Shown piece after piece: positions 8,285 to 16,897 of a DNA stretch of 64,000 nt. The stretch is from positions 1-64,000 of the forward strand of contig CABRNK010000005.1 of assembly GCA_902472305.1 (NCBI GenBank), given 5' to 3'. The notes under the pieces are model-generated. The model did not search any database. It was given only the letters and a program-made list of their open reading frames with translations, and was not told the DNA's origin. The position numbers and the translations under genes were made by a program. Position 1 is the stretch's first letter; each line of letters opens with the position of its first letter. This stretch comes from Hominenteromicrobium sp900549945. GTDB lineage: Bacteria > Bacillota > Clostridia > Oscillospirales > Acutalibacteraceae.

Positions 8285-8785
8285 TCAGCCGCCTCTCGGG
8301 CCCTTGCGCGAGTAACCCCCGCGCTTGTTTTCCGCCCGCTTCAGGTCGGAAATCTTCTCGTCGCTCGTCTGCTTAAAGCGGGACATCATGTCCTCGAACG
8401 AGCCGGAGTTCTCCCGGGCATGCCACTCGTAGTCGCCCGGGCGCGCCGGCCCCTGCGATACGGGCGCGGATTCGCGGCGCACGCGGTTCTGGCGCGGCGG
8501 CCGGCTGTCCTCACGGCGGCGCGGCGGGCGCTGCTGTGCGGTTTCATCGGCCTTCTTCATCGAGAGGCTGATCTTCCCGTCATCGTTGATGCCGATGACC
8601 TTGACCTTCACGGCCTGCCCCTCCGTCACAAAATCGCGGATTTCCTTGACGAATACCGGCGCCACCTCGGAGATGTGCACCATGCCGGTTTTTCCGCCGC
8701 CGATATCGACGAACGCGCCGAATTTCGTGATACCCGTTACCTTGCCCTCAAAAATTGCTCCAACCTCAAGCTTTGTTTCCTGCAT
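8285..8785 (-). CDS. S1 RNA-binding domain protein (YabR/GSP13-like)
   Basis: A 166-residue protein. Residues 8-77 form one S1 OB-fold (GAIFEGKVTGITKFGAFVDIGGGKTGMVHISE...). A basic, Arg/Pro-rich disordered tail (85-166) probably adds RNA affinity. Similar proteins bind RNA or ribosomes; the exact role of YabR in Bacillus is not settled. The start at 8785 follows GGAGGAAATGAAGAGG. It is last in the order divIC-yabR, as in Bacillus subtilis, and is followed by a terminator. Confidence 0.88.
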   Translation of the reverse strand: MQETKLEVGAIFEGKVTGITKFGAFVDIGGGKTGMVHISEVAPVFVKEIRDFVTEGQAVKVKVIGINDDGKISLSMKKADETAQQRPPRRREDSRPPRQNRVRRESAPVSQGPARPGDYEWHARENSGSFEDMMSRFKQTSDEKISDLKRAENKRGGYSRKGPRGG

Positions 8786-8819
8786 ACCCTCTTCATTTCC
8801 TCCGGGATTGAAAAATAAT

Positions 8820-9125
8820 TTAGTTGTTGCCGCCGACGTTGTAAAACACGCGCTCGCCCGGCTTGACATAATCGAGCTCGTAGCGCGCCTTCTTTTCCGC
8901 ATATTCGTCGCTGTCCGCGTCCTCGGCGTCGAGGTCGTAGCGCAGGCCGTCGTTCACCACCTGCTGCTCCTCGAGCGCCTGCTCGAGCTCCGCCAGCTCC
9001 GCCTTTTTCTGGCCGATCAAAATCTGCTGGCTCACCAGCATCGAGACCATAAAAAACGCAAAGCTGAACACAGCGATTTTCAAAAGGAGACTTCCCTTAT
9101 ACTTTTTCGTTTTCACTTCCTGCAT
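8820..9125 (-). CDS. divIC: Septum formation initiator DivIC/FtsB-type
   Basis: A 101-residue bitopic protein with a short basic N-terminus, a membrane segment at residues 14-33 and a coiled coil from about 38 to 62 (KKAELAELEQALEEQQ), then a short extracellular tail. This is the architecture of DivIC/FtsB, which with FtsL and DivIB/FtsQ activates septal wall synthesis. It sits between yabQ and the S1 gene, the canonical position for divIC in Firmicutes. Confidence 0.88.
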   Translation of the reverse strand: MQEVKTKKYKGSLLLKIAVFSFAFFMVSMLVSQQILIGQKKAELAELEQALEEQQVVNDGLRYDLDAEDADSDEYAEKKARYELDYVKPGERVFYNVGGNN

Positions 9126-9207
9126 GGGATACGCCCCTTTCCGTATGCCGGCAAACCGGCCGCGTCATTCTTGCTTTTTCCATTATATAATAGCCGGTGG
9201 GCGTTAT

Positions 9208-9654
9208 TCAAGTCTTTTTTTCGTTTTTTTTCGCTTTATTCCCAAAAAATCTGCGCTTTTTCTCACTTTCTGCTTTGGATGGATGTTTTTTCCGCAGAAA
9301 AATTTTTCCGACCTGTTTCCGCCGCCTGCAAAGCCGCTGCGACAGGCGCCGCAGCCTTGCGGCAAGACGCGGCAGAAGCCGGCGCACAGCGTGCGTCAGC
9401 GACAGATCCACGCACAAAAACCCGACGATCTCGCACGCTGCCTGAAAAAAGCGCAAACTTCCCTTTGCTGCGGCGAGTGCCAGAATGAAGGTGGAAACCG
9501 CCGCGAGCAGCGCGAAAAGCAGGTCGAGCACGGCAGTCGCAATGCGGCCGAGGGAGAGCAGCGCGCGCAGCGCTTCCACAGCCGCGAAAACGAGGCCGAG
9601 CAGCACGCCGAGCAGCAGGCTGAGAACGATTGCCTCCGGTGCGACGCCGCTCAT
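9208..9654 (-). CDS. yabQ: Spore cortex biosynthesis protein YabQ
   Basis: A 148-residue membrane protein with three or four hydrophobic helices in the first 100 residues and a strongly basic tail (RKKHPSKAESEKKRRFFGNKAKKNEKK). Length and topology fit YabQ, an outer forespore membrane protein needed for cortex formation in Bacillus. Similarity by eye is weak, but position settles it: it overlaps yabP by 4 bases (9651-9654) and precedes divIC. Expected to be controlled by the mother-cell sigma factor SigE; no SigE site was established. Confidence 0.82.
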   Translation of the reverse strand: MSGVAPEAIVLSLLLGVLLGLVFAAVEALRALLSLGRIATAVLDLLFALLAAVSTFILALAAAKGSLRFFQAACEIVGFLCVDLSLTHAVRRLLPRLAARLRRLSQRLCRRRKQVGKIFLRKKHPSKAESEKKRRFFGNKAKKNEKKT

Positions 9655-9926
9655 TTGAAGATCCTGCCCAGCACGCCCGCGGTCTTTCCGCCGTCGTCGT
9701 ACGACAGGGCGATCACCCGGCCCTTGACGAGCAGCTCGCCCGTCTCCGAATTGAGATTCTCGATATACAGCCCCTCGCCCTTGATGTGCATCCGGCCCCC
9801 GGCCGTCTGCGCCGTAATCAGCTCGCCGCTGAAAAAGTCCACCCGCTCTACGCCGGTCGCCACAAGACGCGCCCGGTTTTCGATCTCCAACGTATGCTTT
9901 CCGGCATTTATCGCCTGCTGCTGCAC
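9651..9926 (-). CDS. yabP: Sporulation protein YabP
   Basis: A 91-residue, beta-rich soluble protein (HTLEIENRARLVATGVERVDFFSGELI...GEGLYIENLNSETGELLVKG) typical of the YabP/YqfC family, which acts in spore coat or cortex assembly. The start is GTG at 9926, with GGACGGGTGAT just before it. It overlaps yabQ by 4 bases, so the two are translationally coupled. A terminator for the upstream gene (9989-10014) suggests that yabP has its own promoter in the 60-base gap. Confidence 0.88.
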   Translation of the reverse strand: MQQQAINAGKHTLEIENRARLVATGVERVDFFSGELITAQTAGGRMHIKGEGLYIENLNSETGELLVKGRVIALSYDDGGKTAGVLGRIFK

Positions 9927-9988
9927 AGTATCACCCGTCCTTTTTTATTTCTGCGCGCCCCGCACCGGGCGCCGCATGAAAGAAAAAG

Positions 9989-10014
9989 GGCCGAAGCCGC
10001 GGGCGGCTTCAGCC
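9989..10014 (-). terminator. Terminator after the cytidine deaminase gene
   Basis: A 12-bp stem (GGCCGAAGCCGC/GCGGCTTCAGCC as written on the plus strand, one wobble) is followed by CTTTTTCTTT on the minus strand. It separates cdd from yabPQ. Confidence 0.8.
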
Positions 10015-10066
10015 TTTCCTTCGCTCATAAAAGCATATGGCGGGCAGGCGGCAGATATGCCGGAAA

Positions 10067-10444
10067 TCACGCCTGCCAGATATGCGGCAGCAGCGCCGCA
10101 AGCGTCACCGTGCCGCTTTTCAGCCGCACCTGCGTTTCGAGATTGCTGTGGTCGATCTGATACATAAACTCGCGGCAGCGCCCGCACGGCGCGACGATCC
10201 CGGTATCCGCGCAGACGGCGACGATCCTCTCGATGCGGCTTTCGCCCGCCGTGACCATCGCGGCGATCGCGGCATGCTCGGCGCAGAAGCCCATCGAGCA
10301 CGGCGTATCAATGCACACGCCGCGGTAAACGTTCCCCTTATCCGTTACGAGCGCCGCAGCAACGGAGCCCGCCTCCGCGCTGTCCGAAAGCGCGCGCGGG
10401 TTGAGGGTTTCCTCCGCAATGCGGATCAGCTCTTCAAAATCCAT
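10067..10444 (-). CDS. cdd: Cytidine deaminase family protein
   Basis: A 125-residue zinc deaminase: C54-A-E56 (zinc ligand and proton-shuttle Glu) and PCGRC (C87, C90) give the complete catalytic triad of Cys ligands. It would hydrolyse cytidine or deoxycytidine to uridine in pyrimidine salvage. It lacks an extended second domain, so it is the short tetrameric type; a blasticidin-deaminase-like specificity is possible. The start at 10444 follows AGGGAAAAA. It lies 23 bases after the S4 gene and probably shares its transcript. In Bacillus no cdd stands between yabO and yabP, so this is an insertion into the conserved order. Confidence 0.88.
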   Translation of the reverse strand: MDFEELIRIAEETLNPRALSDSAEAGSVAAALVTDKGNVYRGVCIDTPCSMGFCAEHAAIAAMVTAGESRIERIVAVCADTGIVAPCGRCREFMYQIDHSNLETQVRLKSGTVTLAALLPHIWQA

Positions 10445-10467
10445 TGTTTTTCCCTGTGCGCCGCAGC

Positions 10468-10716
10468 TCACTTCTCCTCGATGACCTCGTACATCAGCGC
10501 GGCTTCATCCTTCTTTGCGTATTCGTTGACCGAGACGACGCGCGCCTTGATCGCGCGGGCGCCGAGCTGCAGCTCCAGCACATCGCCCGCCTTGACGTCG
10601 TACGACGCGCGGGCGACCTTGCCGTTCACGAGCACGCGGCCCGCGTCGCACGCCTCGTTCGCGACCGTGCGGCGCTTGATGATCCGCGAAACCTTGAGAT
10701 ATTTATCCAAACGCAT
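10468..10716 (-). CDS. S4-domain RNA-binding protein (YabO/Hsp15-like)
   Basis: An 82-residue protein that is almost entirely one S4 domain (MRLDKYLKVSRIIKRRTVANEACDAG, VNGKVARASYDVKAGD). It corresponds to YabO of Bacillus and to E. coli Hsp15 (HslR), which binds free 50S subunits carrying nascent chains and helps rescue stalled ribosomes. It lies downstream of the HU gene and upstream of cdd. GGCAGGAA is 5-6 bases before the ATG. Confidence 0.9.
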   Translation of the reverse strand: MRLDKYLKVSRIIKRRTVANEACDAGRVLVNGKVARASYDVKAGDVLELQLGARAIKARVVSVNEYAKKDEAALMYEVIEEK

Positions 10717-10762
10717 GTAAATTCCTGCCTTTCCGCGCGCTTGCGCGTTTAAAAATGCAAAA

Positions 10763-10786
10763 GAACGGACCCATGCGGATCCGTTC
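10763..10786 (-). terminator. Terminator after the HU gene
   Basis: A 10-bp stem (GAACGGATCC / GGGTCCGTTC on the minus strand, one G-U) with a GCAT loop is followed by TTTTGCATTTTT. The wobble is a mismatch on the plus strand, which fixes the direction. Confidence 0.8.
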
Positions 10787-10815
10787 CATCACCAGTTTAT
10801 TGACCCGCGGGCAGC

Positions 10816-11091
10816 TTACTTGTTGACAGCGTCCTTCAGAGCCTTGCCGGCCTTGAACGCCGGCGTCTTAGAAGCCGGGATCACAATCTCCTCGCTCGTT
10901 CTCGGGTCGCGGCCGATGCGCTCTGCTCTTTCGCGAACCTCAAAGGTGCCGAAGCCAGCGATCTGAACCTTCTGACCCTCGGTCAGGGTGTTCGTGATGG
11001 AATTGATCACAGCGGCAACTGCATTTTCCGCGTCCTTCTTGGACAAGGATGCCGCTTCAGCAACAGATGTTACGAGTTCAGACTTATTCAT
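10816..11091 (-). CDS. hup: HU-family DNA-binding protein
   Basis: A 91-residue histone-like protein with the full HU pattern: helical N-terminus (MNKSELVTSVAEAASLSKKDAE), the GFGTFEVRERAERIGRDPRT beta arm with the intercalating Pro region, and a C-terminal helix. It compacts and bends chromosomal DNA as a dimer. The start at 11091 follows GGAGGTTA. An HU gene at this spot is frequent in Clostridia but absent from the B. subtilis yab cluster. Confidence 0.96.
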   Translation of the reverse strand: MNKSELVTSVAEAASLSKKDAENAVAAVINSITNTLTEGQKVQIAGFGTFEVRERAERIGRDPRTSEEIVIPASKTPAFKAGKALKDAVNK

Positions 11092-11157
11092 AATGAATAA
11101 CCTCCAGTAATTTTTATTTATTCCAGTCATGATCCGGCGCGCCGGATACGAGCTGCT

Positions 11158-11856
11158 TTATTCTTCCGCCTCGAAATTCGCAATATACGCGCGGCAGGCG
11201 TCAAAAAGCGCGCGCTCCGCGTCCACGCCGAGCTGCTGCGCCAGCGCCGTAAGGTCGAAAAGCGCGCGGCCGAGCTGCTCTGCGCCGTTTTCCGCCTGCA
11301 CCTGCATGACAGCGGCCGCAATCTGCGCCTTGAGCGCCTCTGCTTCCGGCAGGGCCTCTCCCATCTTCGCCGCCTTCTTGCGCACCTTCTGCGCGCGCAT
11401 CAGCGCCGGCATCGCCGGGGAAACGCTCTCGAGCACCTCGCGGTTCGATTTCTGCCGCTTCGTCTCGCGCTTGATCTGGTCCCAGTTCTTGAGCACCGCG
11501 TCCGTCGTATCCGCCTGCACATCAGAAAACACGTGCGGGTGGCGCACGACCATTTTTTCCGCGATACCGCTGACGACGTCCGCGAAGTCAAAGTGGCCGA
11601 GCTCGCGCTCGATCTCGCTGTGAAACACGACCTGCAAAAGAACGTCTCCGAGCTCCTCCTGCAAAAGCGCCGTGTTATCGGTGTCGATGGCCTCGATCGC
11701 CTCGTAGCATTCCTCTAAAAAATCGCGCCGGATGCTCTTGTGGTTCTGCTCGCGGTCCCATGGGCAGCCCTCGGGCGAGCGCAGAATCGCGAGGATTTCC
11801 AGAAGATCGTCGATCGAATAGCGCGTCTTTCCTGCAAATTTCGAAACATCTTTCAT
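11158..11856 (-). CDS. mazG: Nucleoside triphosphate pyrophosphohydrolase MazG
   Basis: A 232-residue all-alpha NTP pyrophosphohydrolase. CPWDREQNH (31-39), EECYEAIEAI (48-57) and EELGD (67-71) supply the Mg-binding acidic residues of the first MazG domain. The second domain (about 130-230) is shortened compared with the 263-residue E. coli protein. It cleaves (d)NTPs to NMP and pyrophosphate, cleaning the pool. It corresponds to YabN, which in Bacillus also carries a methylase domain that is missing here. It lies between the spoVB-like flippase and HU. Confidence 0.9.
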   Translation of the reverse strand: MKDVSKFAGKTRYSIDDLLEILAILRSPEGCPWDREQNHKSIRRDFLEECYEAIEAIDTDNTALLQEELGDVLLQVVFHSEIERELGHFDFADVVSGIAEKMVVRHPHVFSDVQADTTDAVLKNWDQIKRETKRQKSNREVLESVSPAMPALMRAQKVRKKAAKMGEALPEAEALKAQIAAAVMQVQAENGAEQLGRALFDLTALAQQLGVDAERALFDACRAYIANFEAEE

Positions 11857-11987
11857 ATTCTACCCTATCTTTCTGTTTTTTTCAAGTGCTTTTCTTCTTT
11901 TTTTTGCGATAAAGCCGCGATTTCTGCGGGTTTTCAGCGTTCTGCCGGATAAATTGGAAAATAAATCCAGATCGGTGCGCCCGCCGG

Positions 11988-13709
11988 TCACCGCGCCCTG
12001 CCGCGCAGGCGGCGCAGCTCCCCCGGGCGCACCACACGCAGCAAAAGGAGCGCCGCGGCGTATGCGAGCGCGCCGGCAAAAACGGCCGGTGCGGCGTCCA
12101 GCCGGGAGCCGCCGGTGAGCGCCGCCGTTCCCCGCCACGCCCAAAAAGCCGCCGTTCCGCAGCAGGCCGCCGCCAAGAGCGGCTTAAAAACAGTGGAGAC
12201 AAAATCGAAGCGGATGCCAGTGATACGCACCAGCGCAACGATCTCCGCCGCCGTCACCAGAACGTAGCAGACGAGCGTGCTGATGCCGCCGCCGAGAATA
12301 TTCAGCGCCGGTATACCGGCCAGCACGTAGTTTAAGACGACCTTGACGGCGAGCCCGCTCAGAACGAGAATGACTGGCAGCTCCATGTGCCCCACCGCCT
12401 GCAGCATGCTGCCGAGCGGCGTCGTGACCGCGGCAAAAATCGCCGCCGCACCCATGATGCCGAGCGCTCCGGCGATGACCGGCGTGCTCGGCCGGTCGCC
12501 GTAGACCAGCCGGGCGATCGGCCCCGCGAGCACCGAGAGGCCGATGCCGGCGGGCAGCGCGAAGATACACGTCGCGCGCAGCACCGTTTCCATCGCGGTG
12601 CGCAGTTCCGCTTTCACGCCGCGCGCAAAGGCGTGCGTGACGCTCGGCAGCGCGCTGACGCCGAACGCCTGCGTGACGCTCGGCACGAGCATGAAGAGCG
12701 TGAGCGCCATGTTGTAGCAGCCGAAGAGGTAGTTCGGGATCGACGCGGGCGCGGCGAGGTTTTCCTGCGGGATGCAGCCCGCGTACATCGAAAGCATCGG
12801 CGACGGATCTGTCCTGAGGATATACGCGATGCGCGTCTGCAAAAACGAAGCGTCGATCAGGCCGGAAACACTCATCGCGACCGCGCCGACGGCGATCGGC
12901 AGCGACGACTGCACGAGGCTTTTGGAGAGCGCGCGGCGGCTCTGCGGCTGCGGCGCGCGGGCGAGCTGCGCGGGCGAAATGCCGTCGCCCCGGCGGTCGC
13001 GCAGGCGCAGGTACAAAAGGCTCAGCGCCGCGCCGAGCGAAACGCCGAGGATCGCGGCCGCCGCGCCGAACGCGCAGATCAGCCGCTGCGCGCCGGCGGC
13101 ATCCTGCACGGCATGCCCGAGCACCGTGCCCGATACGGCGAATTCGCGGCTGCAATGCGCCATCACGAAATACGCGCCGCTCAGGCCGAACAGCAGCTTC
13201 GCAAGCGCCTCGATCACCTGCGAGACCGTCGTCGGCGTCATGTTGCGCAGCCCCTCGTAATAGCCGCGGTACACAGCCGCGAGGCTGCAAAGCAGAACCG
13301 AGGGCGCGAGGGCGAGCATCGCGGGCAGCGCCCCCGCATTGCCGACGGCCCGCGTGTAGAGCGGCGCGCCGAGCACCATCAGCGCTGTGCCGACGGCGCC
13401 GGTCAGAAGGAAGATCGGCGCCGCCACGCTCTTGATGCGGCGTACGTCGCGCCAGCGGCCAAGCGAATCATTCTCCGAAACCATGCGCGAAACCGCCACC
13501 GGGAAGCCCGCCGTGGCGATGCTGAAAATCACGTTGTAAAAGCTGTACGCTGTGCTGAAATACCCCATGCCGTCCTCCGTGATCACGGTGGAAAGCGGGA
13601 TCTTGAACAGCGCGCCGATCACCTTGACGAGCAGCACGCCCGCCGTGAGCAGCAGCGCGCCGTGCAGAAAGCTCTGGCGCACATGCGCCGCAGGCTGTTT
13701 CCGAACCAT
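11988..13709 (-). CDS. spoVB: MOP-superfamily flippase, SpoVB/YabM type
   Basis: A 573-residue polytopic protein with about 14 hydrophobic segments. The N-terminal GALFKIPLSTVITEDGMGYFSTAYSFYNVIFSIATAGFPVAVSRMVSE region is typical of the SpoVB/MurJ/Wzx group, which flips lipid-linked wall or polysaccharide precursors across the membrane. The location directly upstream of mazG equals Bacillus yabM, so a role in spore or vegetative wall precursor export is likely. The substrate cannot be told from sequence. ACGGAG lies 8 bases before the ATG. Confidence 0.88.
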   Translation of the reverse strand: MVRKQPAAHVRQSFLHGALLLTAGVLLVKVIGALFKIPLSTVITEDGMGYFSTAYSFYNVIFSIATAGFPVAVSRMVSENDSLGRWRDVRRIKSVAAPIFLLTGAVGTALMVLGAPLYTRAVGNAGALPAMLALAPSVLLCSLAAVYRGYYEGLRNMTPTTVSQVIEALAKLLFGLSGAYFVMAHCSREFAVSGTVLGHAVQDAAGAQRLICAFGAAAAILGVSLGAALSLLYLRLRDRRGDGISPAQLARAPQPQSRRALSKSLVQSSLPIAVGAVAMSVSGLIDASFLQTRIAYILRTDPSPMLSMYAGCIPQENLAAPASIPNYLFGCYNMALTLFMLVPSVTQAFGVSALPSVTHAFARGVKAELRTAMETVLRATCIFALPAGIGLSVLAGPIARLVYGDRPSTPVIAGALGIMGAAAIFAAVTTPLGSMLQAVGHMELPVILVLSGLAVKVVLNYVLAGIPALNILGGGISTLVCYVLVTAAEIVALVRITGIRFDFVSTVFKPLLAAACCGTAAFWAWRGTAALTGGSRLDAAPAVFAGALAYAAALLLLRVVRPGELRRLRGRAR

Positions 13710-13770
13710 AAAACAAACTCCGTTTCGTCTCGCGCCGCGTCTGCGGCGGCCAAATTTAACCCGCGAAAGA

Positions 13771-13797
13771 GGAGGAAAGAGTGCGCCTCTTTCCTCC
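13771..13797 (-). terminator. Terminator-like hairpin between the zinc-ribbon gene and spoVB
   Basis: A perfect 11-bp stem GGAGGAAAGAG/CTCTTTCCTCC with a 5-base loop. The minus-strand tail is CTCTTTCGC, only moderately T-rich, so termination may be partial. Confidence 0.5.
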
Positions 13798-13852
13798 CTG
13801 TTTTACGTCCGGCAGGCACAGCCTGCTGCTTTTCACTTTCCTTGCGGCGAAA

Positions 13853-14320
13853 TTACGCCTCCCTGTTTTCGTTTTCCTCCGGCTTCTCCGCCGGGGTCTC
13901 CTCTGCGGCGGCCTCAGCAGGCGCTTCGGCGGGAGCTTCCGGCGCGGCCGGCGCCGCGTCTGCGCCGAGCTTCATGCCGCAGTGGCTGCAAAACGTCGCT
14001 TCCATCTCCATCTGCTTGCCGCAGCACGGGCAGGTGACCTTGTTCTGCAGCGCCGAGAGCTGTGCGGACACCGCCGTAAGCTGCGTGTACAGGTCGTCGA
14101 TGCCGGCGACCTTTTCCTCAAGCTCCGCCTCGTCGGCCGAACCTGCCTTCTTCGCCTCGTAAATGAACTGACCGAGCTCCTGATAGCGGCGGCTGATCTC
14201 GCCGTTAAGCTCCGAAAGATTGATTCTCAGCTTGGACATATCCACAAACTGGCCCGCCATCTTGCCGACGGTCTGCGCTGCGGATTTTGCGTTGATAACA
14301 ACATCGTCTAAAATACCCAT
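13853..14320 (-). CDS. Zinc-ribbon protein with coiled-coil N-terminus
   Basis: A 155-residue soluble protein. Residues 30-92 are helical and coiled-coil-like. Residues 97-114 are a zinc ribbon with C97, C100 (CPCC also gives C99), C111 and C114. Residues 120-155 are a Glu/Ala/Pro-rich acidic tail. The ATG follows AAAGGAG. Similar proteins with an N-terminal helix and a C-terminal zinc_ribbon domain are common in Oscillospirales, but their role is unknown. Confidence 0.8.
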   Translation of the reverse strand: MGILDDVVINAKSAAQTVGKMAGQFVDMSKLRINLSELNGEISRRYQELGQFIYEAKKAGSADEAELEEKVAGIDDLYTQLTAVSAQLSALQNKVTCPCCGKQMEMEATFCSHCGMKLGADAAPAAPEAPAEAPAEAAAEETPAEKPEENENREA

Positions 14321-14461
14321 AATCCTATTCTCCTTTATAACAAATACTCGGGCCGCCGTTTTCCCGCGGCTCTGTCTACATTATAGCGCAGAAATCACAA
14401 AAAAGCAAATGACAAACGCGCCGGTTTGTAAAGAAAGATTGAACATTTCCTTACAATTTAC

Positions 14462-15430
14462 TTACTCCGCGCGCTTTTCGGCTTTTGGGCCGAGGAATTC
14501 GCGCAGCATCGAGTTTTCCGGCACGAGGCCGGGCTCCACCGGCTCGAAGCGCATCAGGCGCGCATCGAGGTCGCGCGCCTTGCGGTAATGCGGGCTGTCC
14601 TCGGGAATGCGGCGCAGCAGCGGGATCACCGAGGAGCGCAGCACGCACGGCTCGTAGATGTGGATCGAGTTGACCGTGTAATCCGCCGACATGCGGTAGG
14701 GGCGGATGTATTTGTCCTCGCCCGCAACGACGTTCGGCCACATGGAGAGCGTGCGCTCCGCCGACGTGTTGCGGAACTGCACGTCGCGCGCGATGCGGCG
14801 GATCAGCCGCAGATCCATCGGCGAAATCACCTCGCCGTTCGCATCCTTGATCTGCTGCTTGACGCTGACGTACAGCTTGATCGCGCTGCCCTCGGGCAGA
14901 TCCTTCGTAAAGATCGGGTTCAGCGCGTGGATGCCCTCCATGATGACAAAACCGTTCCCGCGCAGATCGAGCTTCCGCGCGTTGAGGCGCCGCTCGCTCG
15001 TCGTAAAATCATAGGCGGGCAGCATGCACGCCCCCCGGTCGATCACAGAGCGGATGCACGCGCGCACAAGTTCGATATCGAGCGCATTGACCGTCTCATA
15101 ATCGCGCTCGCCGCTCGGCAGCACGGGCATCTGCTCGACGCCGAGGTAAAAATCGTCGAGCGAGACGATCTCGGCCTTCAGCCCGAGCGCCGCGAGGTAA
15201 TCGCGCAGCAGGTGCGCCGTCGTCGTCTTTCCGCTTGAGGACGGCCCCGCGAGCATGCAGACCTTCGCCGTGCCGTAATGCGACACGATATTGCGCGCGA
15301 TGTTGCGCAGGTGCTCGCGGTAGGCGTCCTCCACCTCGTCGATCATCGCCTTGGGGCGCAGCAGCGCCGCATCGTTGATCTGCTCGAGGTGGTTGATGTA
15401 TTTAACGTATCCGCTTGCGAAATTGCTCAT
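14462..15430 (-). CDS. Nucleoside (uridine-type) kinase
   Basis: A 322-residue P-loop kinase. Walker A GPSSSGKTT is at 62-70; SLDDFYLG and YDFTTSERR follow in the positions used for substrate binding in uridine kinases and phosphoribulokinases. It phosphorylates a nucleoside with ATP. Many clostridial relatives carry an N-terminal TGS/ThrRS-like region that is missing here. The start at 15430 overlaps the end of hemZ by 29 bases, so it is translationally coupled; a longer start at 15490 lies deeper in hemZ. Last gene of the recJ-relA operon. Confidence 0.83.
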   Translation of the reverse strand: MSNFASGYVKYINHLEQINDAALLRPKAMIDEVEDAYREHLRNIARNIVSHYGTAKVCMLAGPSSSGKTTTAHLLRDYLAALGLKAEIVSLDDFYLGVEQMPVLPSGERDYETVNALDIELVRACIRSVIDRGACMLPAYDFTTSERRLNARKLDLRGNGFVIMEGIHALNPIFTKDLPEGSAIKLYVSVKQQIKDANGEVISPMDLRLIRRIARDVQFRNTSAERTLSMWPNVVAGEDKYIRPYRMSADYTVNSIHIYEPCVLRSSVIPLLRRIPEDSPHYRKARDLDARLMRFEPVEPGLVPENSMLREFLGPKAEKRAE

Positions 15431-16862
15431 ACTGCCTGCCGATGCCTTCCTTTCTTTCCAAAATCTCCCCGTAGCGGCTGATATACTCATATGAGTATTT
15501 AAAGTTAAAAATACGCGTGAGATCCTCCGAATACGGGTCCTTCAGCTTTGTAACGCCGCCCGCACCGCAGGCGAGCACCGTTTCCGTTTCATCCATCGTG
15601 AAAATATTGTAGGCGCAGACGAAGCCCGGCTTCGCCCAGCCCGTGTTTTCAAGGTTGCCCGCCATGCGGCTCTGGCGGTAGAGGTAGTACGGCGAAAGGC
15701 CGTGCGCCGTGAGCCGTTCCTCCGCGTAGGCCATCATGCGGTCGGCGAGCGCCGCGTCAGCGTGCGCCCGGTTGATCTCGCCGCTCTGCGTGATGCGCGA
15801 GGAACGCTTGAGCGCCAGCGCGTGCACGGTCACATTTTCCGGGTCGAGCGCGAGCACCTTCTCAATCGTGTCGCAGAAGCTCTCGTAGGTGTCGCCCGGC
15901 AGGCCGACGATCAGATCCATGTTGATGTTCGTGAAGCCGACCGCGCGCGCAAGCCGAAACGCCTCGACCGTCTGCTGCGCCGTGTGGCGTCGGCCGATGT
16001 TCTCGAGCACGCTGTCCTGCAAGGTCTGCGGGTTGATGCTGATGCGCGTGACGCCGCCCTGAAAGAGCGCCTCCAGCTTTTCGCGGTCGATCGTATCCGG
16101 CCGTCCGGCCTCCACCGTGAATTCCGTGCAGGCCGAAAGGTCGAATGCGGCGCGCACCGTTTCGATCATCGCACGCAGCTGCTCCGCCGAGAAGGTGGTC
16201 GGTGTGCCGCCGCCGACGTACACCGCGCGCAGACGAAGCCCAAGCGTGCGGACGCAGTCCGCCGTGGCCCGGATTTCCTCGAGGAGCAGCGCGTGGTACT
16301 GCGGGATCTGCCTTTTCGTCTTTTCCACGCTCTGCGAAACGAACGAGCAGTACGCGCAGCGCGTCGGGCAGAACGGCACCGAGATATACAGCGCGCAGTC
16401 GTTCTCCCCGACGTCCGCCGTAACGGGCGCCTCCTCGCGGAGCGTGCGCACCGCGAGGGCAGTTTTCTCGGCGGAGACGAAATATTTCTCCCTAAACAGC
16501 CGCTCGGCCTCCGTTTCGCCGAAGCGCGCCGCAAGCTGGCGCAGGAGCTTGATCGGGTGGATGCCGGTCAGCATGCCCCAGCGCGGCGTTTTGCCCGTAT
16601 GGCTGCACAGCGCCTCAAAAAGCAGCGCCATCAGGCCGTATTCGTCCTCCCCGCCCTGCGGCGCGGTGCGCGCCGTCTCGCCGCTTTCGTCCTGAATGCG
16701 GACGGTATACGCCCCGTCCGCCACCGCCGTGTACACCGCACGGGGCTGCGGCGCCTCTGCCTCCGCGCTGTGCAGCGTCACGACCGGGTCGAACGGAAAA
16801 AAGACGCGGCAAAGATTTTCCGCCTCATAATGGTATGGATGGTCGATAACAAAAAGATACAT
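15402..16862 (-). CDS. hemZ: Coproporphyrinogen III oxidase-like radical SAM protein HemZ
   Basis: A 486-residue radical SAM enzyme. C165-PTR-C169-AY-C172 binds the 4Fe-4S cluster and GGGTPTT near 217 is the SAM-binding motif. The long N-terminal 150 residues are the region that marks HemZ in clostridia. It may make protoporphyrin precursors anaerobically, although many members of this group have an unproven substrate and no other haem gene is present in the window. It lies between the MBL hydrolase and the nucleoside kinase in the relA operon, a frequent clostridial order. Confidence 0.87.
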   Translation of the reverse strand: MYLFVIDHPYHYEAENLCRVFFPFDPVVTLHSAEAEAPQPRAVYTAVADGAYTVRIQDESGETARTAPQGGEDEYGLMALLFEALCSHTGKTPRWGMLTGIHPIKLLRQLAARFGETEAERLFREKYFVSAEKTALAVRTLREEAPVTADVGENDCALYISVPFCPTRCAYCSFVSQSVEKTKRQIPQYHALLLEEIRATADCVRTLGLRLRAVYVGGGTPTTFSAEQLRAMIETVRAAFDLSACTEFTVEAGRPDTIDREKLEALFQGGVTRISINPQTLQDSVLENIGRRHTAQQTVEAFRLARAVGFTNINMDLIVGLPGDTYESFCDTIEKVLALDPENVTVHALALKRSSRITQSGEINRAHADAALADRMMAYAEERLTAHGLSPYYLYRQSRMAGNLENTGWAKPGFVCAYNIFTMDETETVLACGAGGVTKLKDPYSEDLTRIFNFKYSYEYISRYGEILERKEGIGRQYEQFRKRIR

Positions 16863-16897
16863 AAGCTGGTTTCCTTATACGAAAAATTTCCGCGCGG

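Noticed and set aside
12387..14162. A 591-codon plus-strand frame opposite the spoVB-like gene
   Set aside because: Arg/Ala/His-rich shadow of a clear flippase gene.
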